From positions 212,457 through 276,456 of the forward strand of contig NZ_BDAY01000005.1 of the NCBI RefSeq assembly GCF_001612685.1: a DNA stretch of 64,000 nt. Direction: 5' to 3'. A program made the translations under genes and the position numbers. This document shows positions 1 to 8,370 of this stretch, piece after piece (within the stretch, counting starts at the first letter, position 1; each line of letters starts with the position of its first letter). The notes beneath the pieces are model-generated. The model ran no database searches, had not been told where the DNA came from, and saw only the letters and a program-made list of their open reading frames with translations. The DNA is from Nocardia altamirensis NBRC 108246 (GTDB lineage Bacteria > Actinomycetota > Actinomycetes > Mycobacteriales > Mycobacteriaceae).

Positions 1-450
1 CGACGACGAGGGACAGGTCTTGCAGCTGCCCGAAAGCTCCAGCCGGACAACGCCGTCGGCGACGCCGAGCAACGCCACGTCGCCGCCGTGCGACCCGAGA
101 TAGGGGCGCACGGTGTCCAACGCGGTCCGCACCCGGGTGTGCACGTCGTGCGGGTGCAACCCGTGCACGAGCAGCAGGCTCGCCACCAGGTCGTCGCGCG
201 CGAGCCGATCGATCGCGGCGCTGTCGGCATCGAGCAAGCGCAGCACCCGCTGCAGCCCGGCGCCGTACAGCTCCGCGACCTCACGCACCAGCTGCTCGGC
301 CCGCTCGCGGGCAACGGCACCGCCCGCCGCACTCGCGTCCAGCAGCGTCTCGATCCGTTCACCCGCTGTACGCCAACGGGTCTCGTCATCAAGGGCGGTG
401 TCGGTGCTCGCTGTGTCTTCGTGGTCTCCCTGGCGATCGTCCACTGTCAT
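1..450 (-). CDS. NifU C-terminal-domain protein (partial, runs off the left edge)
   Basis: The minus-strand frame opens with ATG at 450, just after hhyL ends at 478, and stays open to base 1, so the 3' end is missing. About 150 residues are visible. The N-terminal two thirds is a helical acidic/arginine-rich region. It is followed by a NifU-C-like core, with a VRPYLGSHGGDV segment at about residues 114-125 and the Cys pair SCKTC near residues 141-145. NifU C-terminal domains carry a labile Fe-S cluster on such a CxxC pair. Genes of this kind accompany group 1h hydrogenases in actinobacteria, so a role in cluster supply or assembly for the hydrogenase is inferred. It is the last visible gene of the hypA-hypB-hhyS-hhyL series, about 27 bp behind hhyL. 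Confidence 0.8.
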   Translation of the reverse strand, partial: MTVDDRQGDHEDTASTDTALDDETRWRTAGERIETLLDASAAGGAVARERAEQLVREVAELYGAGLQRVLRLLDADSAAIDRLARDDLVASLLLVHGLHPHDVHTRVRTALDTVRPYLGSHGGDVALLGVADGVVRLELSGSCKTCPSSS

Positions 451-477
451 CGCTCCGCCGCCTCGCTCGACCCGCCT

Positions 478-2274
478 TCACTCGCCGGTCAGCGTTTGGG
501 TCGGTGAGTGCAGTTTCTCCAGCGTCTTGCCGTTGCCGAGATACATGTGCACACCACACGGCAGGCAGGGATCGAAGCTGCGCACGGTGCGCATGATGTC
601 GATGCCCTTGAAGTGCTCGCGATCGTTCTCTTCGAAGATCGGCTGACCCTGCACCGCGTCCTCGTACGGACCAGGTGTCCCGAAGCTGTCCCGCGGGTTG
701 GCATTCCACGGCGTCGGTGGATACGGGTGGTAGTTCGCGATCTTCCCGTCCCTGATCACCATGTGATGCGACAGCACGCCGCGCACCGCCTCGGTGAAGC
801 CGCAGCCGATGCCCTCGTCGGGCACCTCGAACTTCTCCCAGGTCTTGGTGTGGCCCGCCCGGATCTCTTCGAGGGCCTTCTCGGCGAAGTGCAGCGCACA
901 GCCCGCCGCGTAGGCCTGGAAGTAGGTGCGGGCACGGTTGCGTTCGATGGTGTTGCTGCCGTGCACCGGAATCTTCCATTCGAAGCTGGCCGGGCCCTTC
1001 AGCGCGGTCTTCGGCAGGTTGATCTGCACGCTGTGGCCGGTCGACTTCACGTAACCGATGTCGACGAGCCGAGCCAGCGCCGTCGACCACAGCCGGGCGA
1101 GCGGGCCGCCGCCGGTGTCGAGGGCCAGATGATCTTTGCCGTCGAACCAGCGCGGCGACATGACCCAGCTGTACTTGTCGTCCATGTCGCGCTTCTGCGG
1201 CTTCGGGTTGGTGTGCTGATTCCATGGATGGCGCCGGTCGACCGGGTTGCCGAGCGGATCGGCCTTGACGAACATCTCCTGATCGGTCCAGTCGTCGTAA
1301 TACGAACTGCCCAAAAGGATTCGGATGCCGAGGTTGATGTCGACCAACGACGTGGTCACCAACTTGCCGTCGACGACGACGCCGGGGGTCACGAACATCT
1401 TGCGACCCCACTCCTCCATGTCCTTGTAGGCGAAGTTGCAGACGTCGGGATCCTGGAACGACCCCCAGCAGCCGAGCAGGGTGCGGCGCAGGCCGACCTG
1501 CTCGTAGCCGGGCAGTGCCTCGTAGAAGAAGTCGAACAGGTCGTCGTGCATCGGCACGACCTTCTTCATGAACTCGACGTAGCGCATCAGCCGCGACATG
1601 TAGTCGGTCATCAGCTGGATGGTCGCGACGGTGCCGACACCGCCGGGGTACAGCGTCGACGGATGCACATGCCTGCCTTCCATCAGGCAGAACATCTCGC
1701 GCGTGTACCGGCTGACTTGCAGTGCCTCCCGGTAGAACTCACCGGTGAACGGGTTGAGCGCACGCATGATGTCGGCGACGGTCCGGTAGCCGTGCTCGTT
1801 GGAGTGCGGCGCGAGAGTCTTCTCCGCCTGGGCCAGCACACCGGGATTGGTCTCGGCGACCATCTTTTCGCAGAAGTCGACCCCGACCAGGTTCTCCTGG
1901 AAGATGTTGTGGTCGAACATGTACTCGGCGGCCTCGCCGAGGTTGACGATCCACTCGCCGAGATGCGGCGGCTTCACCCCGTAGGCCATGTTCTGGCAGT
2001 AGCACGAGCACGTCGCGTGGTTGTCACCGCAGATGCCGCAGATGCGGCTGGTGATGAAGTGCGCGTCGCGCGGGTCCTTGCCCTTCATGAAGATCGAGTA
2101 GCCGCGGAAGATGGACGAGGTGCTGTGGCACTCGACCACCTCGCGGTTCTCGAAGTCGATCTTGGTGTAGATACCCAGGCTGCCGACAATGCGCGTGATC
2201 GGATCCCAGGCCATCTCGACGAGGCTGTTGGGTTCGATCTTCTTGTGCGACGGCTCGGGGACGATGGCAGTCAT
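478..2274 (-). CDS. hhyL: [NiFe] hydrogenase large subunit, group 1h (high-affinity type)
   Basis: 598 aa. The large subunit holds the NiFe(CN)2CO site that splits H2. The N-terminal ligand motif RICGICGDNHATC is at residues 77-89 (Cys79 and Cys82). The C-terminal motif DPCLPCGVH is at 568-576 (Cys570 and Cys573). Twenty-two residues follow His576; in this family a maturation endopeptidase removes the tail after that His. The GDNHATC form is typical of group 1h (formerly group 5), whereas group 2a Huc enzymes carry GGSHLYKS. Group 1h enzymes scavenge trace atmospheric H2 in starved actinobacteria. ATG 2274 is preceded by TAGGAGG, which overlaps the hhyS stop codon, so the two subunits are probably translationally coupled. 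Subgroup assignment is from motif memory, not a tree. Confidence 0.95.
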   Translation of the reverse strand: MTAIVPEPSHKKIEPNSLVEMAWDPITRIVGSLGIYTKIDFENREVVECHSTSSIFRGYSIFMKGKDPRDAHFITSRICGICGDNHATCSCYCQNMAYGVKPPHLGEWIVNLGEAAEYMFDHNIFQENLVGVDFCEKMVAETNPGVLAQAEKTLAPHSNEHGYRTVADIMRALNPFTGEFYREALQVSRYTREMFCLMEGRHVHPSTLYPGGVGTVATIQLMTDYMSRLMRYVEFMKKVVPMHDDLFDFFYEALPGYEQVGLRRTLLGCWGSFQDPDVCNFAYKDMEEWGRKMFVTPGVVVDGKLVTTSLVDINLGIRILLGSSYYDDWTDQEMFVKADPLGNPVDRRHPWNQHTNPKPQKRDMDDKYSWVMSPRWFDGKDHLALDTGGGPLARLWSTALARLVDIGYVKSTGHSVQINLPKTALKGPASFEWKIPVHGSNTIERNRARTYFQAYAAGCALHFAEKALEEIRAGHTKTWEKFEVPDEGIGCGFTEAVRGVLSHHMVIRDGKIANYHPYPPTPWNANPRDSFGTPGPYEDAVQGQPIFEENDREHFKGIDIMRTVRSFDPCLPCGVHMYLGNGKTLEKLHSPTQTLTGE

Positions 2275-2285
2275 CGAAGATCCTC

Positions 2286-3341
2286 CTACCAGGTGCGAGT
2301 GGCTCCCGTGGTCAGCTTCTCGCCCTTGTGCCGCCAGCGCGGCTCTTTGTCGACCGTGCGGCCGGTGATGTGTCGGAGACTGCGGATCATCGATCCGTAA
2401 AGTCCTGATGCGGCGGAAGACAACTTCCCGCCGGGCGGTTCATCCATGAAAGGCATGAACTTGTCGGGGAATCCGGGCATGGTGCAGCCGATGCAGATGC
2501 CGCCGACGTTCGGGCAGCCACCGACTCCGTTGATCCAACCCCGCTTGGGCACATTGCATTTGACGACCGGGCCCCAACAACCCAGTTTCACAATGCATTT
2601 CGGTGACCCGTACTCGGTCGCGAAATCACCCTGCTCGTAATAGCCTGCGCGGTCGCATCCTTCGTGCACCGTCGCGCCGAAGAGCCACTTGGGCCGAAGT
2701 GCCTCGTCGAGCGGAATCATCGGAGCCTGGCCGGTGGCCATGTAGAGCAGGTAGGTGAGGGTCTCCGACAGGTTGTCCGGCTGGATCGGGCAACCGGGCA
2801 CGCAGACGATCGGGATGCCTGCCTTGCTCTTCCAGTCCCAGCCGAGATAGTCGGGCACGCCCATCGCTCCGGTCGGGTTACCGGCCATCGCGTGGATGCC
2901 GCCGTAGGTGGCGCAGGTGCCGACCGCGACAATCGCAGTTGCCTTGGGCGCCAACCGATCCAGCCATTCACTGGTGGTCATCGGCTGATTGGTGTCTGGG
3001 TTGTTGCCGAACCCGCACCAGTAGCCTTCGTCGTGCAGGTTCTCGTTCGGAATCGAGCCTTCCACGACAAGCACGAAGGGCTCGAGCTCGCCTCTGTCCG
3101 CCTTGAAGAACCACTCCAAGAAGTCATCGGCGCCGCCGGTCGGGCCGCACTCGAAATCGATCAGCGGCCAATGCACCGCGATTTTAGGTAACCCTGGTAG
3201 AGCACCGAGGGCAATTTCTTCGATACTTGGTTGGGTGGCGGCAGTCAACGCCACCGAGTCGCCGTCACAACTGAGACCAGCATTGATCCAGAGCACATGA
3301 ATCAGAGTCTCTTCGGCTCGCACTGCTTCCTGAGTTGGCAT
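2286..3341 (-). CDS. hhyS: [NiFe] hydrogenase small subunit, group 1h
   Basis: 351 aa Fe-S subunit that passes electrons away from the NiFe site. I chose ATG 3341 (MPTQEAV) rather than the in-frame ATG 3359, because GGAAGGTGG at 3349-3357 is a good ribosome binding site seven bases upstream of it. The usual proximal-cluster motif CxGC is replaced by Cys25-Asp-Gly-Asp28. A 3Cys-1Asp proximal cluster is known from the oxygen-insensitive actinobacterial-type hydrogenase of Ralstonia and marks group 1h. Many further Cys lie in the C-terminal half (for example WGPVVKCNVP and CIGCTMPGF). I see no twin-arginine signal at the N-terminus. The stop codon lies 11 bp before hhyL. A CRP-type palindrome at 3408-3421 lies in the gap to hypB. 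Confidence 0.95.
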   Translation of the reverse strand: MPTQEAVRAEETLIHVLWINAGLSCDGDSVALTAATQPSIEEIALGALPGLPKIAVHWPLIDFECGPTGGADDFLEWFFKADRGELEPFVLVVEGSIPNENLHDEGYWCGFGNNPDTNQPMTTSEWLDRLAPKATAIVAVGTCATYGGIHAMAGNPTGAMGVPDYLGWDWKSKAGIPIVCVPGCPIQPDNLSETLTYLLYMATGQAPMIPLDEALRPKWLFGATVHEGCDRAGYYEQGDFATEYGSPKCIVKLGCWGPVVKCNVPKRGWINGVGGCPNVGGICIGCTMPGFPDKFMPFMDEPPGGKLSSAASGLYGSMIRSLRHITGRTVDKEPRWRHKGEKLTTGATRTW

Positions 3342-3407
3342 CGGGCTGCCACCTTCCACAGCGGATCAGGGGTGGGTCTCTCTGGGCTTGAAGAACGTCA
3401 CCCTACT

Positions 3408-3421
3408 GTGATCCTGATCAC
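3408..3421. promoter_or_regulatory. CRP/GlxR-type palindrome upstream of hhyS
   Basis: GTGATCCTGATCAC fits GTGA-N6-TCAC, the core of CRP/FNR-family sites, and is a perfect inverted repeat with two central bases. It sits 67 bp upstream of the hhyS start, between hypB and hhyS. hhySL may therefore have its own regulated promoter in addition to read-through from hypAB. The regulator identity (GlxR/CRP or an FNR-like protein) is inferred. Confidence 0.55.
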
Positions 3422-3422
3422 G

Positions 3423-4277
3423 TCAGTCTAAGCCTTGGCCGACGACGCCCTCAAGGGTTGACGATTTCAGAGGATTCCGTTGCTCGAAAAGCCAGTTGTA
3501 CCAATGATCTACGCCTTCACCAGTGGAAACCGACAGTGGCACAAGCTGTATGCCGGGGTTGACGGAAGCAGCAAATTCTCCGCACTTGTCCAGATCGAAA
3601 TCGACGTACGGCAACAGGTCGATCTTGTTGACCAGCACCAATTCCGCGGCCGCGAACATGTGCGGATATTTCAGCGGCTTGTCGGTGCCCTCGGTCACCG
3701 AGATAACCACCACTTTGCCTTTTTCGCCGAGATCGAAAAGAGCAGGGCAGACCAAATTCCCGACATTCTCGACGAACAGGAGTGAGCCCGGTGCAGGCTG
3801 CAAAGTTTCCAGTGCGCGGTACATCATTTCGGCGTCGAGATGACAGCCTGCGCCGGTATTGATCTGCACCACTGTGCATCCGGTCGCGTGGATGCGCTCG
3901 GCGTCGAGCAGCGTGGCCTGGTCGCCCTCGATCACCGCGACGGGGAGCGCGTCGCCCAGGTCGCGGATCGTCCGCTCCAGCAGCGAGGTCTTGCCTGCAC
4001 CCGGCGAGCTCATCATGTTCAACGCGAGGATGTCGCGCTCGGCCAACCATTGCCGATTACGTTGTGCCAGTTGATCGTTCTTCGCGAGCACCTTCAGTTC
4101 CAGCGTCACCGTCTCGGTCGGCGGCAGGTGCACATGATCGGCGCCGGGACCGTGGTGGTGCTCATGCTGCTCGCCGTGCTGGTGGTGGTGCTGATGGTCG
4201 CCGTGCTCGTGACTGTGTCCGTGCGGAATACGGATCACGGCCGCTGCGTCGTCGCCACATCCACAGGTTGCGCACAT
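3423..4277 (-). CDS. hypB: Hydrogenase nickel-insertion GTPase HypB
   Basis: 284 aa. It opens with the nickel-binding motif CATCGCG, then a His-rich stretch (about residues 20-50, HGHSHEHGDHQHHHQHG and onward) that probably stores nickel. A G3E-family GTPase domain follows: P-loop SSPGAGKTS at about residues 90-98, EGDQAT, ENVGNLVCP and the base-recognition motif NKID near 215. HypB works with HypA to load Ni into the large-subunit precursor. It overlaps hypA by 43 bp and precedes hhyS by about 80 bp on the same strand. hypC-F are not in the window. Confidence 0.96.
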   Translation of the reverse strand: MCATCGCGDDAAAVIRIPHGHSHEHGDHQHHHQHGEQHEHHHGPGADHVHLPPTETVTLELKVLAKNDQLAQRNRQWLAERDILALNMMSSPGAGKTSLLERTIRDLGDALPVAVIEGDQATLLDAERIHATGCTVVQINTGAGCHLDAEMMYRALETLQPAPGSLLFVENVGNLVCPALFDLGEKGKVVVISVTEGTDKPLKYPHMFAAAELVLVNKIDLLPYVDFDLDKCGEFAASVNPGIQLVPLSVSTGEGVDHWYNWLFEQRNPLKSSTLEGVVGQGLD

Positions 4278-4609
4278 GCTTCGCTCACTTCCATCGACCG
4301 GATGCGTAGGTCGCGTCCGGAAAGGATCTCGATGTCAGCGCTCCCACAACGACACAGCACAATCTGATCGGCCAGCGCGAATTCGGCGCCGCAGGACCGG
4401 CACTCGGCGGCGCCGGGTATTTGCTGGATGACAAGTCGCGCGCCTGCGGCGACCGTCCCTTCGGCAGCGAGTTCGAAGCAGAATTGCATTGCATCGGGCA
4501 CCACCGCACACAGTGCGCCGACCTCGACGGTGACGCTGTGTACGGTCCGACCCGCCGCATGCTCACACACGGCGTCGATGACGCTCTGGGTGATGGCCAT
4601 TTCGTGCAT
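4235..4609 (-). CDS. hypA: Hydrogenase nickel chaperone HypA
   Basis: 124 aa, normal length for HypA. The start is fixed by the invariant N-terminus MHE, whose His2 binds Ni. The zinc-binding part has a normal first pair, CRSC. The second pair reads CRC (Cys-x-Cys) where most HypA proteins have Cys-x2-Cys, so the zinc site is slightly unusual. HypA hands nickel to the hydrogenase large subunit together with HypB, whose reading frame starts 43 bp before this one ends. The operon promoter is probably in the 68-bp gap to the TetR gene upstream, or transcription reads through from it. Confidence 0.93.
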   Translation of the reverse strand: MHEMAITQSVIDAVCEHAAGRTVHSVTVEVGALCAVVPDAMQFCFELAAEGTVAAGARLVIQQIPGAAECRSCGAEFALADQIVLCRCGSADIEILSGRDLRIRSMEVSEACAQPVDVATTQRP

Positions 4610-4677
4610 CGCGGTCTCGGATCATCGAGTAGGACCCCTTTCGAGGCTACCTCCGCGCCCGCGCTCGTCGCGGCGAA

Positions 4678-5325
4678 TCAGCGCTCCTGTTCGGTTCGGA
4701 CAGCACGGATTCCGGCCAGGATGACGCGCAGGCCGAGCGCGAATTCAGTGTCGTAGTCGACCTCGGTCAGGTCGACGACCAGGTGGGCGGTCCGCGGGTA
4801 ACGCGCCGTATCGATGCCATCGGCCAGGCGTTCCCTGCGGTACGGGTTGGTGTCGTAGTCCGCGCCGGTGCGCGCCTGTTCTTCGATGACGAAGCCGACG
4901 GTGTAGTGCAGCATGATCGCGAACACGCGGCCGCCGTCGGCTACCGAGAAGTCCGCGTCCTCCAGCGTGCGCAGCGCTAATTCCACTGTGCGCCACATGG
5001 CTTCGTCGTTGATGTAGGTGCCTGCGAAGACCTTCGCGCCGTCGCGATAGCGCAGCATCGACGTGCGCAGCCTGCCCGCGAGCTCGACCATCCAGTCCTG
5101 CCAGTCCACTCCGTGCCGCGGCGCCTCGACACCGTCGACGGCGGCGACGAAGACAGTTCTGGCCATCGCGTCGAGCAGTTCGCGCTTGTTCTTGACGTGC
5201 CAGTAGAGCGCGGGCGCTTGCACATCGAGCGCGGACGCGACCTTGCGCATGGTCAGTCCGTCGAGGCCGTTGTCGTCCAGCAGATCCAGCGCTGCCTGTG
5301 CGATGGCCTGGGTGTCGAGCTTCAC
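4678..5325 (-). CDS. TetR/AcrR-family transcriptional regulator
   Basis: 215 aa from GTG 5325, chosen because AGGAGG lies immediately upstream; an in-frame ATG at 5364 falls inside the operator region. The N-terminal helix-turn-helix is clear (IAQAALDLLDDNGLDGLTMR, then ALDVQAPALYWHVKNKRELL) and matches the TetR subclass with an all-helical ligand-binding C-terminal domain (TetR_C). It is transcribed away from the FAD monooxygenase gene across a shared operator region with three related palindromes. It therefore most likely represses itself and the monooxygenase and is released by that enzyme's substrate. The ligand is unknown. Confidence 0.92.
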   Translation of the reverse strand: MKLDTQAIAQAALDLLDDNGLDGLTMRKVASALDVQAPALYWHVKNKRELLDAMARTVFVAAVDGVEAPRHGVDWQDWMVELAGRLRTSMLRYRDGAKVFAGTYINDEAMWRTVELALRTLEDADFSVADGGRVFAIMLHYTVGFVIEEQARTGADYDTNPYRRERLADGIDTARYPRTAHLVVDLTEVDYDTEFALGLRVILAGIRAVRTEQER

Positions 5326-5357
5326 TGCCGCCTCCTGTGGGGGAACCTCTTGACAGA

Positions 5358-5410
5358 CTAACAACGTTCAAGGTCTCCTTAACAATGTTAAATCACTTAA
5401 CGCTGTTAAG
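5358..5410. promoter_or_regulatory. Triple palindromic operator between TetR and monooxygenase genes
   Basis: Three related inverted repeats lie in the divergent promoter. The best is TTAACAATGTTAA at 5379-5391, perfect around a central A. CTTAACGCTGTTAAG at 5396-5410 has perfect 6-bp arms. CTAACAACGTTCA at 5358-5370 is a degenerate copy. Centres are about 21 and 18 bp apart, roughly two helical turns, as expected for co-operative binding of TetR dimers. The right-hand site abuts the monooxygenase ribosome binding site. Confidence 0.75.
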
Positions 5411-5419
5411 GAGACGGTC

Positions 5420-6889
5420 ATGGAAAAGACCGAGGTGGTTGTCGCAGGCGCCGGACCGACCGGGCTGATGCTGGCCCACGAACTGCGGCTCGCAGGCATC
5501 GATGTGGTGCTCGTCGACGGCCTCGCCGCGCGCACCGGGGAGTCGCGCGCCGGCGGTGTCCATGCCCGCACGATGGAGATCTTCGATCAGCGCGGGCTGC
5601 TGGCACGCCTACGGCCCCAGGGCCGTCGGATGCAGGCGGGGCATTTCGGTGCGCTGCCCTTGGATTTCAGTGACTTCGACACGCGCCACCCGTACATGCT
5701 CGCGGTGCTGCAGTCGGTCGTCGAACGCGAACTCGACCAGCGGGTAACCGAATTGGGGACAACGGTGCGATGGGGTGCACCGGTAGTCGGCTTCGCCCAA
5801 GACGCAACAGGTATCGAGGTCGAGATCGGCGGGCCGACAGGTACCCGCACGATCCGGGCGTCCTATCTGGTCGGCTGCGACGGCGGGCGCAGTGCCGTAC
5901 GCAAACTGGCCTGCCTCGGATTCTCCGGAACCGACGCGACCGCGACCGGCATGCTCGCCGACGTGGAGCTGGCCGATCCGCCGGACGGACCGTTCTTCGG
6001 CCACCGCCGCGGGGCCGGTGACTATTCGGCGGTGCAATTCGAGCCGGGCTGGTACCGGCTGATCGTGCAACGGCACGATCTCGTGCCGGCACGAGGCGCG
6101 ACACTGAGTTTCGACGACTTCCGTACGAACTACCGCGAGATCGCGGGCACCGACTTCGGCATGCACAGTCCCCGCTGGGTCGCCCACTACGGTGATGCCG
6201 CACGACAGGCCGACCGCTACCGGGACGGCAGGGTGTTCCTCGCAGGCGATGCCGCCCACATCCACTACCCCGCCGGCGGGCAGGGACTCAACCTCGGCGT
6301 CCAGGACGCGGTGAATCTCGGGTGGAAGTTGGCGATTGCCTTGCGGGGCAACGTCTCCGACGAGCTGCTCGACACCTACGAGTCCGAGCGGTGGCCGGTC
6401 GGCGCGCGCGTACTGCAGAACACGCGCGCACAGACCGCGCTGCAACGACCTGGTCCGCACATGGATGCACTGCGCGAAACCATGGGCGACCTGATCGACA
6501 TGGACGTGGTCCGGCAGCGGCTCGGGCTCATGATCACCGCCTTGGATATCCGCTACGACACCAAGGGTGAGCACCCACTGGCCGGGCGTCGAGTACCCGA
6601 TGTCGATCTCAGCACCGAACACGGTGCGACCCGCGTTGCCGAACTGCTGCGCACCGGGCGGCCGATCCTGTTGCGCCTCAACGGACATCAGCTGGGCTCG
6701 GCCGCCGGATCGCGGGTAGATGTCATCGATGCCAGCAGCACCCAGCGCTGGTCTGTGCCCGGGTTCGGCGAAATCCCGGTGCCTGCAGCAGTCCTCATTC
6801 GCCCGGACGGTTACGTAGCCTGGGCCGCAGCCCATTCCGACGACACCGGCCTCACCGAAGCACTGACCACCTGGTTCGGCACGGACTAG
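5420..6889 (+). CDS. FAD-dependent aromatic monooxygenase, rifampicin-monooxygenase-like
   Basis: 489 aa class A flavoprotein hydroxylase. FAD motifs in order: the dinucleotide fold VVVAGAGPTGLMLA (residues 6-19), the middle DG motif GCDGGRSAVRK (about 153) and GRVFLAGDAAHIHYPAGGQG (about 270). A C-terminal thioredoxin-like tail is typical of the phenol hydroxylase/PgaE/Rox branch. Segments such as GTDFGMHSPRW and YGDAARQADRYRDGRV closely resemble Nocardia/Streptomyces Rox, which hydroxylates and inactivates rifampicin; other relatives act on tetracyclines or polyketides. The substrate cannot be fixed from sequence. Ribosome binding site AAGGAG lies ahead of ATG 5420, inside the operator zone shared with the divergent TetR gene, so expression is probably substrate-inducible. 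Confidence 0.85.
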   Translation: MEKTEVVVAGAGPTGLMLAHELRLAGIDVVLVDGLAARTGESRAGGVHARTMEIFDQRGLLARLRPQGRRMQAGHFGALPLDFSDFDTRHPYMLAVLQSVVERELDQRVTELGTTVRWGAPVVGFAQDATGIEVEIGGPTGTRTIRASYLVGCDGGRSAVRKLACLGFSGTDATATGMLADVELADPPDGPFFGHRRGAGDYSAVQFEPGWYRLIVQRHDLVPARGATLSFDDFRTNYREIAGTDFGMHSPRWVAHYGDAARQADRYRDGRVFLAGDAAHIHYPAGGQGLNLGVQDAVNLGWKLAIALRGNVSDELLDTYESERWPVGARVLQNTRAQTALQRPGPHMDALRETMGDLIDMDVVRQRLGLMITALDIRYDTKGEHPLAGRRVPDVDLSTEHGATRVAELLRTGRPILLRLNGHQLGSAAGSRVDVIDASSTQRWSVPGFGEIPVPAAVLIRPDGYVAWAAAHSDDTGLTEALTTWFGTD

Positions 6890-7018
6890 CGGAAGGAATC
6901 TCACGAATAGCGTGCTGGCCGGGCCCGACGTCATGGACGGGCTACGCGGCGCGACCGAAGCCGGAAGCAGCTGGGCACTTCGCGGCACCGATCTCGCTTT
7001 GCCGCGGAGTGATCGACG

Positions 7019-7198
7019 TCAGGTCTGGTCGTCGATGGTGGCGACGGCGGCGTTCTTCTGCACCGACTCGATGCCGTTCTTCGCCGCCGCCTTCGTCTCG
7101 TAGGCCTGGCTGGCGGCGATGACCTCGCCGTTCCCTGCCTTCAACCGCCACCGGGTCTTCGCGGCCTTGTCGGTATACAGCTCGAACTTGGCGGCCAT
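7019..7198 (-). CDS. YegP-like DUF1508 protein
   Basis: 59 aa, starting MAAKFELYTDKAAKTRWRLK and containing AASQAYETKAAAKNGIESVQ. This is the DUF1508/YegP fold, one copy of the repeat; proteins of this family usually have one or two. AAAGGTGA about eight bases upstream of ATG 7198 is a good ribosome binding site. The biochemical role of the family is not established. It stands alone between convergent and divergent neighbours; the roughly 290 bp upstream contain a short CCGCGA/TCGCGG hairpin (7303-7317) and otherwise nothing I recognise. Confidence 0.85.
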   Translation of the reverse strand: MAAKFELYTDKAAKTRWRLKAGNGEVIAASQAYETKAAAKNGIESVQKNAAVATIDDQT

Positions 7199-7490
7199 GA
7201 TCGTCTCACCTTTCCCTCGACCGGATAAAGCATCTCTCTGGTCGGGTAACCACCCAGCGTCGACTCAATCTGGAAGATCCACGGACACCTCCGCTCCGAA
7301 TACCGCGATGTTCGCGGAATGCGAGTTGTCGGCACGCCGAGCCGACGTCCGCCCACCCGAATCGGACAAATCATTGCCCTAAAGTAGCTACCCGTTCGAA
7401 TAAATAGGTCCGCTACCTTCGGGCAGCGGCGCACTATGGGCAGTTTCTCGTTTGTTCTGGCATTGATCCATGACCATTACTGGAGGACTC

Positions 7491-8183
7491 GTGCTCGTTC
7501 CCCGTTCCGCACTCATTACCGCCACCGCGGCGACCGCACTGCTCACCGTCTTCGGTGTGGCCGCGCCTGCTCTCGCCGACATCGCGTCGCCACTCGGCAT
7601 CCACACCGTCGCCGAACCCGACACCAGCACCGACTCCACCGACTCCACAACCACCGCCACCTCCGATGCCGACGCCAAAGCCTTGATCACCCAGTCACAG
7701 GCAAGGGCCCGCAGCGCCGCCGAGCGCCTCGGGGTCATCGCCTCCGGTATCGAACAGTTCTCCGCCGCGGCGGCCTTGGCCGCCGAGGCCGCAGGCAAGG
7801 CCGCGAAGGACGCCACCGCTGCCGCTGACGAAGCCGAGAATGCGGATTCACCGGCGAAGGCCGCCACCTCGGCCGCGAAAGCCGCCCGTGCCGGCCTCAC
7901 CGACGAAGACCTCGACAAAGCCGCTGCCCTCGGTGGTGCCGCCGCCACCGCCAAGCAGAACGCCGACGCCGGCGACAACATCACCGCGGCTCTCGTAGCC
8001 TCCGCCAACGCGGCACTCGCGGCCGACGAACTGGCAGACGATCCGACCAACGTCAAACTCGCGGATGTGGCCGCAGAGACCGAGAACGAAGCCGTCGCGG
8101 CTTGCCAGAAAGCCTTCAACGGCAACCCGGCCACCGAGAAGATCCCGACCATCGAAGAAATCAAGGCCGCGGCAAGCGAATAA
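7491..8183 (+). CDS. Secreted alanine-rich helical protein
   Basis: 230 aa from GTG 7491, preferred over ATG 7470 because GGAGG lies directly before it and the resulting N-terminus is a clean Sec signal peptide (PRSALITATAATALLTVFGV, cleavage near APALA). The mature part begins with a Ser/Thr/Asp-rich linker (TSTDSTDSTTT). It continues as an Ala/Glu/Lys/Asp helical region of about 150 residues with repeated AAxAA-type heptads, probably an elongated coiled coil or helical bundle at the cell surface. One Cys lies near the C-terminus. No family recognised. A strong hairpin terminator follows at 8239-8266. Confidence 0.75.
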   Translation: MLVPRSALITATAATALLTVFGVAAPALADIASPLGIHTVAEPDTSTDSTDSTTTATSDADAKALITQSQARARSAAERLGVIASGIEQFSAAAALAAEAAGKAAKDATAAADEAENADSPAKAATSAAKAARAGLTDEDLDKAAALGGAAATAKQNADAGDNITAALVASANAALAADELADDPTNVKLADVAAETENEAVAACQKAFNGNPATEKIPTIEEIKAAASE

Positions 8184-8238
8184 TGATCTGCCAGTTCGCA
8201 TGCCCACCGAAAAGCTCGACTGAAGCAGCATCGCCCGT

Positions 8239-8266
8239 CGCCCGCCTGGCCCTGGCCAGGCGGGCG
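8239..8266. terminator. Hairpin terminator after the Ala-rich secreted protein gene
   Basis: Inverted repeat CGCCCGCCTGGCC / GGCCAGGCGGGCG, 13 bp, perfect and nearly without a loop (the innermost pairs must open), about 55 bp past the stop codon. GC-rich and without a U-run, as usual in actinobacteria. Confidence 0.7.
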
Positions 8267-8370
8267 GCGTTGTGTCGGACATTGATTCCGGAGATCCCTT
8301 CGACACAACTCGGTCCCGCCGAGCAATCAACGACTACGGTGACGGGGTGAATTCCAGGACAGGGGAATCG

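Noticed and set aside
508..2400. Long plus-strand open frame (630 codons)
   Set aside because: It is antisense to hhyL and hhyS, which have unmistakable motifs; the translation has no recognisable domain and is a GC-rich shadow.
3342..3359. Upstream ATG 3359 as the start of hhyS
   Set aside because: These bases contain the ribosome binding site of ATG 3341, and the extra six residues have no counterpart in related subunits.
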